A DNA stretch of 12,341 nt from an uncultured Collinsella sp. (GTDB taxonomy: Bacteria > Actinomycetota > Coriobacteriia > Coriobacteriales > Coriobacteriaceae): contig CATXWM010000048.1 in assembly GCA_958403205.1 (NCBI GenBank), forward strand, positions 1 through 12,341, in the 5' to 3' direction. A program made the position numbers and the translations under genes. The notes under the pieces are model-generated. The model saw only the letters and a list, made by a program, of their open reading frames with translations, searched no databases and had not been told where the DNA came from. This document shows positions 1-8,136 of this stretch, piece after piece. Position 1 is the first letter of the stretch; the number at the start of each line of letters is the position of its first letter.

Positions 1-55
1 AGGCCCGATTTTGCCTCTTGACAATGTCCTGCTCATATTAAAAGGAACGTCCCTA
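1..55 (+). repeat. Left copy of 55-bp terminal inverted repeat
   Basis: These 55 bases are the exact reverse complement of the last 55 bases of the window. They include a small GACA-A-TGTC palindrome at 20-28. Beyond base 55 the two flanks keep only patchy similarity (TGCCG, then GTTG). The copy lies 77 bp upstream of the MATE gene and points toward it. No coding function is evident. Its sharp length and flush position suggest the edge of a longer dispersed repeat at which an assembler stopped. Confidence 0.9.
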
Positions 56-132
56 CGTGCCGACTGGTTGCATTAGGAGTATCATCATCTGCGCAAATAA
101 GCACGAAAGAGCATATTAGAGATTGAGAGCAT

Positions 133-1515
133 ATGGCTGACACCGTATCTAAGCACATTGACATGACCACCGGCTCGCTGTGGCGCAATATCCCCCTGTT
201 CGCCTTCCCCGTGGCCGCCACGAGCATCTTGGAGCAGCTGTCGAACCTCATCGCCACGGTCATCATCGGTAACTTCTCGGGCGACCAGGGAACCCTCGCC
301 ATGGCAGCGGTCGGCTCCAATGTTCCGCTTACCAGTCTTATGCTCAACCTGTTTATTGGCATGTCGCTTGGCTCCAACGTGGTCATCGCCAACGCCATCG
401 GCCGCAACGATCAGAACATGGTCAAACGCGCCGTCCATACCTCGATTTTAATGGCGCTCGTGGGCTTTGTCGTCATCGCCCTGGGCGAGGTCTTTGCCGA
501 GCCCATGCTCGCCGCGCTCAACGTTCCCGCCGAGACCATGCCGCTCGCTTCACTCTACCTACGTGTCTTTTTGCTCAGCATGCCCTCGATTTTGCTCTAC
601 AACTTTGAGGCCGCGATTTTCCGCTCCGTCGGCATCACCCGCATGCCGCTGCAGGCGCTTGCCGTGTCCACCGTCCTCAACATTGGCCTGGACCTCATCT
701 TTGTCCCCGTACTCCACTGGGGCGTCGCGGGCGTCGCCATCGCCACCGCCATCGCCTACACCGTCAGCGCCGCTACGCTCTTTATCCGCCTGCTCAAGAC
801 CGACTCCGTCGTCCGCGTCACCCCGCGCGACCTGGCTATCGACCCCGTCGCCCTCAGGCGCATCGTCAAGATCGGTCTGCCCGCCGGCATCCAAAGCGCT
901 GTCTTTGCCGTCGCCAACATCATCATCCAGTCTGCCATCAACAGCCTTGGCACCGAAGTCATGGCCGCATCGAGCGCCGCCATGAGTCTGGAGTACGTGT
1001 GCTACAACCTGCTTAACAGCTTTAGCCAGGCGTGCACCACCTTTGTGGGACAAAACCACGGTGCCCGCCAGATCGATCGCTGCACCAAAACGCTTAAGGT
1101 CTGCCTGGTCGAAGGCGGTATCGTTGCACTCACCACGATCATCGTTATTGTCGGCCTGGGGCGCGAGATCTTGTCGCTGTTCAACAGCGACCCCAACATC
1201 GTCTCGATCGGCTATATCCGCGTGTGTTCGATCTTCCCGGCGTACGCCTTTAGCATGTTCTACGAAAACATGTCGGGTTACCTGCGCGGCTTTGGTATCT
1301 CGCTCACGCCCGCCCTCATCACCATGATCTGCGTCTGCGGCATCCGCTTCTATTGGGTTTTCTGCGTGTTCCCGCACTTCCGCACCTTTGCGAACATCAT
1401 GATGGTCTACCCCATCAGCCTGGGCACCACGGCGTTCTTTATGGTCGTGGCGGTACTACTTTGCCACCCGGCACGCACCTATCGCGCCACCCAAGCCAAA
1501 GCGACAGCCCGCTAA
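133..1515 (+). CDS. MATE family efflux transporter
   Basis: A 460-residue polytopic membrane protein of the multidrug and toxic compound extrusion family, which exports cationic drugs or metabolites in exchange for Na+ or H+. Length and architecture fit: a short cytoplasmic N-terminus, then about 12 hydrophobic segments in two MatE repeats (roughly residues 18-180 and 240-405), and a basic C-terminal tail. Family-typical stretches are visible, including the first helix with FPVAATSILEQL and the IGNFSG turn after it, and GMSLGSNVVIANAIGR near residue 80. The ATG at 133 follows only a weak purine-rich site (GAGAG). No good promoter is visible between the terminal repeat and the gene. It converges with the LysR gene, leaving 27 bp and no terminator hairpin. 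The substrate cannot be told from sequence. Family assignment is secure. Confidence 0.93.
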   Translation: MADTVSKHIDMTTGSLWRNIPLFAFPVAATSILEQLSNLIATVIIGNFSGDQGTLAMAAVGSNVPLTSLMLNLFIGMSLGSNVVIANAIGRNDQNMVKRAVHTSILMALVGFVVIALGEVFAEPMLAALNVPAETMPLASLYLRVFLLSMPSILLYNFEAAIFRSVGITRMPLQALAVSTVLNIGLDLIFVPVLHWGVAGVAIATAIAYTVSAATLFIRLLKTDSVVRVTPRDLAIDPVALRRIVKIGLPAGIQSAVFAVANIIIQSAINSLGTEVMAASSAAMSLEYVCYNLLNSFSQACTTFVGQNHGARQIDRCTKTLKVCLVEGGIVALTTIIVIVGLGREILSLFNSDPNIVSIGYIRVCSIFPAYAFSMFYENMSGYLRGFGISLTPALITMICVCGIRFYWVFCVFPHFRTFANIMMVYPISLGTTAFFMVVAVLLCHPARTYRATQAKATAR

Positions 1516-1542
1516 ACACCACACTCAACGCCACGCCAGTCA

Positions 1543-2409
1543 TTAATTGACAATATGCGAGCTCATATAGTCGATAAAGCGCCTCGTGGCGATGGGCATG
1601 GTGTCCCAGCTGCGCCAGGCTGCCACCACGTCGCGCGAAGGAGCGTGCACGATGGGCCGCACGCGAATATCGGCCCGCATGCCCTCAACGGTACGGCGAT
1701 ATAGCATGCTCACACCTAGGCCCTCCTCCACCATCGCCATGATGGTGTAGTCGTCGGTCACCTCACTCGTCACGTGCGGCGACAGCCCATGCGCCGCGAA
1801 TGCATCGAGCACCAGGCTCTGTTCGCCCTCATCCAGCAGCACAAACGGCTCGGACGCCAAGTCGGCGAGCGTCACCTTTTCCTTTGCCGTCAGCGGATGC
1901 GCGGCCGGCAACAGCGCCACCAACTCATCGTGATAGACCACGCGCTTCTCGAGCCCCGCGGTAAATCCGCGCGCCGTAAAACAAAAATCAACCACGCCAT
2001 CGTGCACCCACTGGGCGTTGCGCGTGTAATCGCCCTGCTTGAGGGTAAAGTGCACGCCCGGGTGCAGCGCTCCAAAGTCGCGGATCACACGCGGCAGCAC
2101 GGTACGACTCACGTTGGTAAACGTCGCAATGCGAATATCGGTCGACGAAAGCCCCAGCAGCTCCTGGCGCTTGCCCTCGAGCTCGGCCTCAGCGGTCACG
2201 ATTTGGCGCAGATACGGCAGATATTGTTTACCGTCGCGCGTAAGCGAAACGCCCTGCTTTCCGCGCTCGATAAGCGTGGTACCCAGCTCGCGCTCGAGCG
2301 CCTTGACGGCCTGACTCACCGCACTTTGCGTATAGCCCAGCTCGTCCGCCGCACGTTTCAGGCTGCCGCAATCGACCACCATACAAACAATCTGATACCG
2401 CGATGCCAT
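1543..2409 (-). CDS. LysR family transcriptional regulator
   Basis: A 288-residue LysR-type regulator, a tetrameric DNA-binding protein whose C-terminal domain senses a small ligand. Residues about 3-60 form the winged helix-turn-helix with the standard pattern (GSLKRAADELGYTQSAVSQAVKALE), followed by the linker helix. Residues about 88-288 are the two-lobed substrate-binding domain. The ATG at 2409 is preceded by GGAGG at a spacing of 5 bases, which supports this start. It is divergent from the EamA transporter across a 157-bp gap, the classic arrangement in which the regulator controls the neighbouring gene and itself. Control of the convergent MATE gene is less likely. The ligand is unknown. 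Confidence 0.95.
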   Translation of the reverse strand: MASRYQIVCMVVDCGSLKRAADELGYTQSAVSQAVKALERELGTTLIERGKQGVSLTRDGKQYLPYLRQIVTAEAELEGKRQELLGLSSTDIRIATFTNVSRTVLPRVIRDFGALHPGVHFTLKQGDYTRNAQWVHDGVVDFCFTARGFTAGLEKRVVYHDELVALLPAAHPLTAKEKVTLADLASEPFVLLDEGEQSLVLDAFAAHGLSPHVTSEVTDDYTIMAMVEEGLGVSMLYRRTVEGMRADIRVRPIVHAPSRDVVAAWRSWDTMPIATRRFIDYMSSHIVN

Positions 2410-2567
2410 CGTGCCTCCACATCAATGCAGCCGTAAAACGTTTTGTCAGCGCTTTTCGCGCCTACTTTAGCATTTCTTAATCATACTGAAGATACATTCG
2501 CTTTACTACATCCAAATCTGGGAGCAGAATCCTTTTTACGAAACCGTTCTGTAACAAAAGGAGTCCC
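2410..2567. promoter_or_regulatory. Divergent LysR/EamA intergenic region
   Basis: This 158-bp region must hold both divergent promoters. It is more AT-rich than the flanking genes. An interrupted dyad, TCTT-N10-AAGA at 2475-2492, has the size and shape of a LysR-type binding box, but the arms are short. I see no convincing -35/-10 pair. A good AAAGGAG ribosome-binding site for the transporter lies at about 2557-2563. Confidence 0.35.
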
Positions 2568-3470
2568 ATGGATCGCAAAAAAGCAATCGCGCTCTCATTT
2601 TCCGTTCCCGTCGCATGGGGCTTTTCGTACCCTCTCATGAAGATCGGCATGGACAGCATGAACGCCACGAGTATCGTCGCGCTACGCTGCATCATCGCCT
2701 TTGTGGCCTGCCTGCTGCTCTTCCACAAGCGCGCGTTGCGCATCAACCGCGATCTTATGGTCCGTGCCGCCATCATCGGCGCCATTATGGCAACCGAGCT
2801 CACCTGCATGTGCCTGGGCTCCAGCCTCACCTCCGCCTCCACCGCCGGCTTTTTGCAGAGCCTGACGGTCGTGATCGTGCCGTTTGCCAACGCCGCCCTG
2901 CTGCGTCGCGCCCCCGAGCGCAAAGTGCTCGTCGGCACCGCCATCGTCACCTGCGGTATGTTGCTGCTCTCGGGCGCCGACTTTACTAGCCTGAACCCGG
3001 GCGCGCTCATCATGCTGCTCTCCGCCTTTGTCTACGCCGGACACATCATTGTCGCCAAGCGCTTTGTCGAAGAAGTCGATCCGCTTGCTCTGGGCGTTTG
3101 GCAGCTGGGCTTTGGCGGCCTGTTCTCGGGCATTGCCGCATGCGTCTTTGGCGGTTTCACGCTTCCCAGTACGCCCAGCGAGATCGTGGTCGTCGTTGCC
3201 CTCGCGCTCATCTGCTCTGCCTACGGTTTTATCACCCAGACGCTCGTGCAGTCCCACGTGCCCGCCGAGACCACCGGCTTCGCCTTCTCGCTCGAGCCAG
3301 TCTGCTCCGCCGTCTTCTCGTTCTTCCTGGTCGGCGAGGTCCTGAGCCCCATCGCCTTCTTTGGCGCCGCCCTCATCCTCACCGGCGTCATGGTGGCAAC
3401 CGTCGAGCTTCCGCGCCTTCGCGCGCATGGACAGGCTCGCATGGCAGGAGCGCCCGAGCACGTCTCGTAG
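2568..3470 (+). CDS. EamA/DMT family transporter
   Basis: A 300-residue integral membrane protein with two tandem EamA repeats (roughly residues 5-140 and 148-283) and about ten transmembrane segments, typical of the drug/metabolite transporter superfamily. Members export amino acids, nucleobases or other metabolites. The first helix with SVPVAWGFSYPLMKIG and the GFAFSLEPVCSAVFSFFLVGE region near residue 240 are characteristic. The ATG at 2568 follows AAAGGAG at good spacing. It is divergent from the LysR regulator, which probably controls it. No terminator with a T-run separates it from ung 88 bp downstream, so some read-through is possible. The substrate is unknown. Confidence 0.94.
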   Translation: MDRKKAIALSFSVPVAWGFSYPLMKIGMDSMNATSIVALRCIIAFVACLLLFHKRALRINRDLMVRAAIIGAIMATELTCMCLGSSLTSASTAGFLQSLTVVIVPFANAALLRRAPERKVLVGTAIVTCGMLLLSGADFTSLNPGALIMLLSAFVYAGHIIVAKRFVEEVDPLALGVWQLGFGGLFSGIAACVFGGFTLPSTPSEIVVVVALALICSAYGFITQTLVQSHVPAETTGFAFSLEPVCSAVFSFFLVGEVLSPIAFFGAALILTGVMVATVELPRLRAHGQARMAGAPEHVS

Positions 3471-3496
3471 ACCCCGCTCTTCATACAGCCGTGGCA

Positions 3497-3542
3497 TAAA
3501 GGCAACCGGTGCGCCTTTACAATAGATGCCAACAGAGCATCT
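3497..3542 (+). other. Two small hairpins upstream of ung
   Basis: Two successive inverted repeats lie in the 88-bp gap before ung. The first is TAAAGGC (3497-3503) with GCCTTTA (3513-3519) and a 9-base loop. The second is AGATGC (3524-3529) with GCATCT (3537-3542) and a 7-base loop, ending 5 bases before the AAAGGAG ribosome-binding site. A TACAAT hexamer at 3518-3523 could be a -10 box but lacks a clear -35. The function is unknown: it could be an attenuated terminator for the upstream gene, or leader structure. Confidence 0.35.
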
Positions 3543-3558
3543 GCCATAAAGGAGCCCC

Positions 3559-4284
3559 ATGGACACCGCAACCCGCGACCTCAACATAGCAACTTGGTTG
3601 GGCGATGCACCGCAGCCGGTACGTGACACTACGAACCAGCTGCTCGAGCGCATCGCCCTTTTGCGTGCCGAGCAGACTATCTACCCGGCACAAGACGACA
3701 TCCTCAATGCCCTCGCCTACACGCCGGCCGACCAGGTCAAGGTTGTCATCTTGGGTCAAGACCCCTATCACGGACCCAACCAGGCAATGGGGCTGTCGTT
3801 CTCGGTCCCCGCGACGCAAACCAAGTTGCCGCCGAGCCTGCGCAACATCTATAAGGAACTCAAAGCCGATCTGGGTTGCCCCATTCCCGCCACGGGAGAC
3901 CTAACCCCATGGGCACAGCAGGGCGTCCTGCTCCTCAACACCACGCTCACCGTGCGCGAGCATGCCGCCAACTCGCACGCCAAACTGGGCTGGAGCACGC
4001 TCACCGACTACGTTATCGAACGCTGCTGTCAGCTGCCCCAGCCGGTAGTCTTTTTGGCATGGGGCCGCTTTGCCCAGCAGATGGTCGAAGGCAAGCTCGC
4101 CGCTACCGGCGCGGGCAAGGCAACCGGCAAGTTCTGCCTGGCCTCTACGCACCCCTCGCCGCTTTCGGCCAACCGTGCCACGGCAGAACTCCCCGCTTTT
4201 ATGGGGTCGCGCCCCTTCTCTGCCGCCAATCGGCTACTCGAACAGCACGGCTCGACCCCCGTCAACTGGACTTGCATTGGCTAA
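3559..4284 (+). CDS. ung: Uracil-DNA glycosylase, family 1
   Basis: A 241-residue family 1 uracil-DNA glycosylase, which removes uracil from DNA and so starts base-excision repair of deaminated cytosine. All key motifs are present. GQDPYHG at residues 66-72 carries the catalytic Asp68 and Tyr70. Phe81 in GLSFSV stacks on uracil. LLNTTLTV near 125-132 carries the uracil-recognising Asn127. HPSPLS at 198-203 carries the catalytic His198 and the DNA-intercalating Leu202. The length is normal for the family (E. coli Ung is about 229 residues). The ATG at 3559 follows AAAGGAG. It ends 15 bp before a strong terminator hairpin. The assignment is secure, and nothing suggests damage. Confidence 0.98.
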   Translation: MDTATRDLNIATWLGDAPQPVRDTTNQLLERIALLRAEQTIYPAQDDILNALAYTPADQVKVVILGQDPYHGPNQAMGLSFSVPATQTKLPPSLRNIYKELKADLGCPIPATGDLTPWAQQGVLLLNTTLTVREHAANSHAKLGWSTLTDYVIERCCQLPQPVVFLAWGRFAQQMVEGKLAATGAGKATGKFCLASTHPSPLSANRATAELPAFMGSRPFSAANRLLEQHGSTPVNWTCIG

Positions 4285-4299
4285 AAATCGATACATCAA

Positions 4300-4333
4300 A
4301 AACGCGCCCGACGGCTTTCCATCGGGCGCGTTT
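4300..4333. terminator. Bidirectional rho-independent terminator
   Basis: A 12-bp perfect stem (4300-4311 with 4322-4333, core CGCGCCCGA/TCGGGCGCG) encloses a 10-base loop. The plus strand ends its stem in TTT. On the minus strand the stem is followed by further T residues. It sits between the convergent ends of ung (stop at 4284) and the dehydrogenase gene (stop at 4335), so it can serve both. Confidence 0.85.
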
Positions 4334-4334
4334 C

Positions 4335-5015
4335 CTATTCGGGCCAAATAAATTGTGTGCGGCCGGCCTCGCCGCCATCGATTAGCAGACTCTGCCCGGT
4401 CATAAACCGGTTGGTCACGCCCACAAAGTAGATCCACTCGGCAATCTCTTGGGCGGTGGCCCAGCGCTTAAGCGGCGTGAGCTCCATAATCTGGTTCCAC
4501 AGGTGTTCGTCTTCCATCACGCAACGGTTGAGCGGCGTGATAACGCCACCCGGGTCCACACTGTTGGCGATAGCCTGCGGCGCCAGACGGTTTGCAAGGT
4601 TCTTGGTGTAGGCGATAACGCCGCCCTTGCTGGCGGCATAGTCGGGAAACTCCGATCCCGTATGCCCGCTCGCCGACCCCACATTGACCACGGATTTGAT
4701 AGCCGGCGCCGGCTTGGCGGCAAGCCCCTCCCCCGCAAAGGCGTAGCGCTCGGTCACGTTGATGGTGCCATACAGGTTGGCGGCGATGTCGTCGGCCGAA
4801 TCCTGCGTACCGGCAACGTTCACGATCACCTGGGGTTCAAGGTCGCCTGGAAACGAGCCCGGCTCGCGGACATCAACGATCAGATGGCGGTAGCGCTCGT
4901 GTTCGACCGCCGCCGGCAGCAGATCAAAGCCCACAACCTCGTGGCCCTCGTCCAAAAAGCGCTGCACGCATGCGGCTCCGATACCGCCCGAAGCGCCCGT
5001 GATCAAAACCCGCAT
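4335..5015 (-). CDS. Short-chain dehydrogenase/reductase
   Basis: A 226-residue classical short-chain dehydrogenase, which oxidises or reduces an alcohol/carbonyl substrate using NAD(P). Visible signatures are the Rossmann motif TGASGGIG (residues 6-13), an acidic Asp31 after the second strand that favours NAD over NADP, NVAG at 66-69, a catalytic Ser within NVGSASG (about 114-116), Tyr126 and Lys130 in YAASK, and PGG at 155-157. It is somewhat shorter than the usual 245-255 residues but appears complete. The ATG at 5015 is 9 bp past the stop of the VUT transporter, and its GGAG site directly abuts that stop codon, so the two are probably co-transcribed and translationally coupled. The substrate cannot be inferred. 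A role linked to the transported compound is only a hypothesis. Confidence 0.93.
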   Translation of the reverse strand: MRVLITGASGGIGAACVQRFLDEGHEVVGFDLLPAAVEHERYRHLIVDVREPGSFPGDLEPQVIVNVAGTQDSADDIAANLYGTINVTERYAFAGEGLAAKPAPAIKSVVNVGSASGHTGSEFPDYAASKGGVIAYTKNLANRLAPQAIANSVDPGGVITPLNRCVMEDEHLWNQIMELTPLKRWATAQEIAEWIYFVGVTNRFMTGQSLLIDGGEAGRTQFIWPE

Positions 5016-5024
5016 ACTTGCTCC

Positions 5025-5747
5025 TTAGGCGGTTGCGTGGCGCTCGAGGTACTCGGAGCCCACATTCTCGCGCTCCCAGCCGCGCACGACCTTGTAGCCC
5101 ACAGGGCTCAGGAAGACCTCGCATAGCAGCTCGGCAACAGCACCCGTCAGCGAGCACATAAGGACCTGCACCCAGGTCCAACCAAAGAACGTGTGGCTCA
5201 CTACAATGGCAAAGACCAGGTTGTCGATAAACTGGCCAACACCCGTAGACACATAGGAGCGGAAGGCAAAGCTCGCAAAGTTATTCTTTTTGAGCATACG
5301 GCCAAGCGACTGGTTGAGCGTGGAGTTAACCACGGCAGAAACGAGCATGGCAAGCGACGAGCCAAGCACCACGTACCAGGTGCCACCGATGGTGGCGTTA
5401 AGGGCAGTATTGACCTCGATCATACCCGTGTCGTAGTAAGCGCCCCACATGCCGGGCGTGAGCGAGCATGCCCAAAAGCACAGGCTCACGGCCAGGTTGA
5501 CCAGCAGCGCGAGGATAGAGATTTTGATGGATGCCTTGGCGCCAAAGCGCTTGCAAATCATGTCCTGGCACAAAAACGAAACCCAGCTCACCACAAAGCC
5601 ACAGTCGAGCGCCAGATACGGTAGGCTGATGAGTTCTTTGTTGGCCAGCAGGTTCATCATGATGACGCTCACGAAAAACAGCGAAACCGTTGCCGCGGGA
5701 ATGCTCCGCAACAGGACCTTGTAGTCCTCCATGACCTTCTTGATCAT
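5025..5747 (-). CDS. VUT/DUF165 family (YhhQ-like) transporter
   Basis: A 240-residue membrane protein of the DUF165/VUT family, related to E. coli YhhQ, which imports precursors of the tRNA base queuosine. It has about six hydrophobic helices. Family-conserved features are SFLCQD near 57-62, the stretch RSYVSTGVGQFIDN at 163-176, and the AELLCE helix near 205-210. The ATG at 5747 follows AAAGGAG. Its promoter and a structured 5' leader are visible upstream, and the dehydrogenase follows closely. No queuosine biosynthesis genes are present in this window, so the substrate rests on the family alone. The family call is strong; the exact substrate is moderate. Confidence 0.88.
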   Translation of the reverse strand: MIKKVMEDYKVLLRSIPAATVSLFFVSVIMMNLLANKELISLPYLALDCGFVVSWVSFLCQDMICKRFGAKASIKISILALLVNLAVSLCFWACSLTPGMWGAYYDTGMIEVNTALNATIGGTWYVVLGSSLAMLVSAVVNSTLNQSLGRMLKKNNFASFAFRSYVSTGVGQFIDNLVFAIVVSHTFFGWTWVQVLMCSLTGAVAELLCEVFLSPVGYKVVRGWERENVGSEYLERHATA

Positions 5748-5753
5748 TATGTA

Positions 5754-5826
5754 CTCCTTTGGTTTTAGGTTTAACGAGCAGGATATCGGACCCGAACTGC
5801 TCGGACGCCCCGGTCTTGAGACGACG
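5754..5826 (-). promoter_or_regulatory. Structured 5' leader of the VUT gene, possible riboswitch
   Basis: From the predicted transcription start (about 5826) to the ribosome-binding site, the minus-strand leader holds a 7-bp perfect stem, CGAGCAG/CTGCTCG (5803-5797 with 5781-5775), with a 15-base loop. An adenine-rich tail follows (TTAAACCTAAAACC) and runs directly into AAAGGAG. The loop contains TCC, which could pair with GGA of the ribosome-binding site. An alternative hairpin, CCGA/TCGG, uses the same bases. The order hairpin, A-rich tail, ribosome-binding site resembles preQ1-I riboswitches, which often precede queuosine transporters. The class-defining conserved loop bases are not clearly present, so the assignment is tentative. 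Confidence 0.35.
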
Positions 5827-5832
5827 GTGGGT

Positions 5833-5861
5833 ATGATAGCCGCTCACACGGCATCAGGCAA
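5833..5861 (-). promoter_or_regulatory. Sigma70-type promoter for VUT-SDR operon
   Basis: On the minus strand, TTGCCT (5861-5856) and TATCAT (5838-5833) are separated by exactly 17 bp. The -10 matches the consensus at 5 of 6 positions. It lies just after the candidate prfC terminator, giving a leader of about 80 bases for the VUT gene. Confidence 0.6.
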
Positions 5862-5871
5862 GCAAACGGCG

Positions 5872-5893
5872 CGGCAGCCCCGCAGGGCCACCG
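5872..5893 (-). terminator. Candidate prfC terminator hairpin
   Basis: Just past the prfC stop, the minus strand can form a 9-bp GC-rich stem (including two G-T wobble pairs) with a TGCG tetraloop. A weak T-containing tail (GTTTGCTT) follows. The imperfect T-run makes this moderate evidence only. Confidence 0.45.
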
Positions 5894-5903
5894 AGCCGAT
5901 GCG

Positions 5904-7517
<1,614 letters not shown>

Positions 7518-7564
7518 GCGGATCCTTTCTTGCATTGAGTGCATTACGTCGTTGTAACCGCACT

Positions 7565-7570
7565 ATTGTA
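7565..7570 (-). promoter_or_regulatory. Candidate -10 box for prfC
   Basis: The minus strand reads TACAAT (preceded by GGC), about 50 bp upstream of the chosen prfC start, a plausible distance. No good -35 hexamer sits at 16-18 bp, so this is a weak prediction. Confidence 0.35.
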
Positions 7571-7654
7571 GCCGCGAAATCCCGCCATAGGGCGCCTATC
7601 AGGACAAATTCATCAGATGGGACCTGGGTAGCCGGGCCAATCGGTATTTGCCTC

Positions 7655-7705
7655 TTGCAGAACTGTGCATAGTGTATATATACTGTGCTTACCGGTTATA
7701 TACAC
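7655..7705 (+). promoter_or_regulatory. Promoter and palindromic operator of the GntR-ABC operon
   Basis: A TATACT -10 box (7679-7684) lies 18 bp after TTGCAG (7655-7660). Overlapping it is a long inverted repeat: GTGTATATA (7672-7680) and TATATACAC (7697-7705), perfect 9-bp arms with a 16-bp spacer. The adjacent TACACGTGTA (7701-7710) is a perfect 10-bp palindrome. The left arm itself continues into an imperfect dyad (AGTGTATATATACTG). Dyads over the core promoter of a GntR-led operon fit autorepression. The operator role is inferred. Confidence 0.6.
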
Positions 7706-7732
7706 GTGTAGCCCAACAGCTAAGGAGCCGCT

Positions 7733-8113
7733 GTGGACATCATCCTATCCAATTCGAGCGACAAGCCCATCTACGAGCAAATAGCCTCGCAGGTCAAAGC
7801 TCAGATCCTTTCGGGCACACTCGCTGCGGGAGCCAAACTCCCCAGCATCCGTGCACTCGCGAGCGACCTGGGCGTGAGCGTCATCACCACCAAGCGCGCC
7901 TACGCCGACCTGGAGCAACTCGGGTTTATCTGCACCGTGCAGGGCAAAGGCTGCTTTGTCGCCGAGGGCAACCAAGAACTCTTGCGCGAAAACCAGCTCT
8001 GCCATATCGAAGATCTGCTTGCGAAAGCGGCAAGCCAAGCCGAAGCCTTGGGCGTCACGCGCAACAAACTGCACGAGATGCTCGACCTGGTAGCCCCCGA
8101 AACCATGCAGTAG
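7733..8113 (+). CDS. GntR family regulator, YtrA subfamily
   Basis: A 126-residue regulator. Residues about 10-77 form the GntR winged helix-turn-helix (PIYEQIASQVKAQILSG, then KLPSIRALASDLGVS, then the QGKGCFV wing). Only about 50 mostly helical residues follow, so the large effector domains (FCD, UTRA) are absent, as is typical of the YtrA subfamily that governs neighbouring ABC transporters. Translation starts at GTG 7733, supported by TAAGGAG at 7721-7727; no in-frame ATG competes. It heads an operon, with the ABC ATPase 23 bp downstream. The palindromes over the promoter suggest it represses its own operon until an inducer or envelope stress relieves it. The inducer is unknown. Confidence 0.93.
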   Translation: MDIILSNSSDKPIYEQIASQVKAQILSGTLAAGAKLPSIRALASDLGVSVITTKRAYADLEQLGFICTVQGKGCFVAEGNQELLRENQLCHIEDLLAKAASQAEALGVTRNKLHEMLDLVAPETMQ

Positions 8114-8136
8114 CCATCTGCAAGAAAGGCTATACC

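Noticed and set aside
7647..7657. TTTGCCTCTTG shared with the left terminal repeat (bases 10-20)
   Set aside because: Only 11 bases match and the flanks differ. It is likely chance, or common promoter-like composition.
7648..8136. In-frame upstream extension of the ABC ATPase
   Set aside because: It would overlap the entire GntR gene. The ATG at 8137 has a ribosome-binding site and gives a normal ABC N-terminus.
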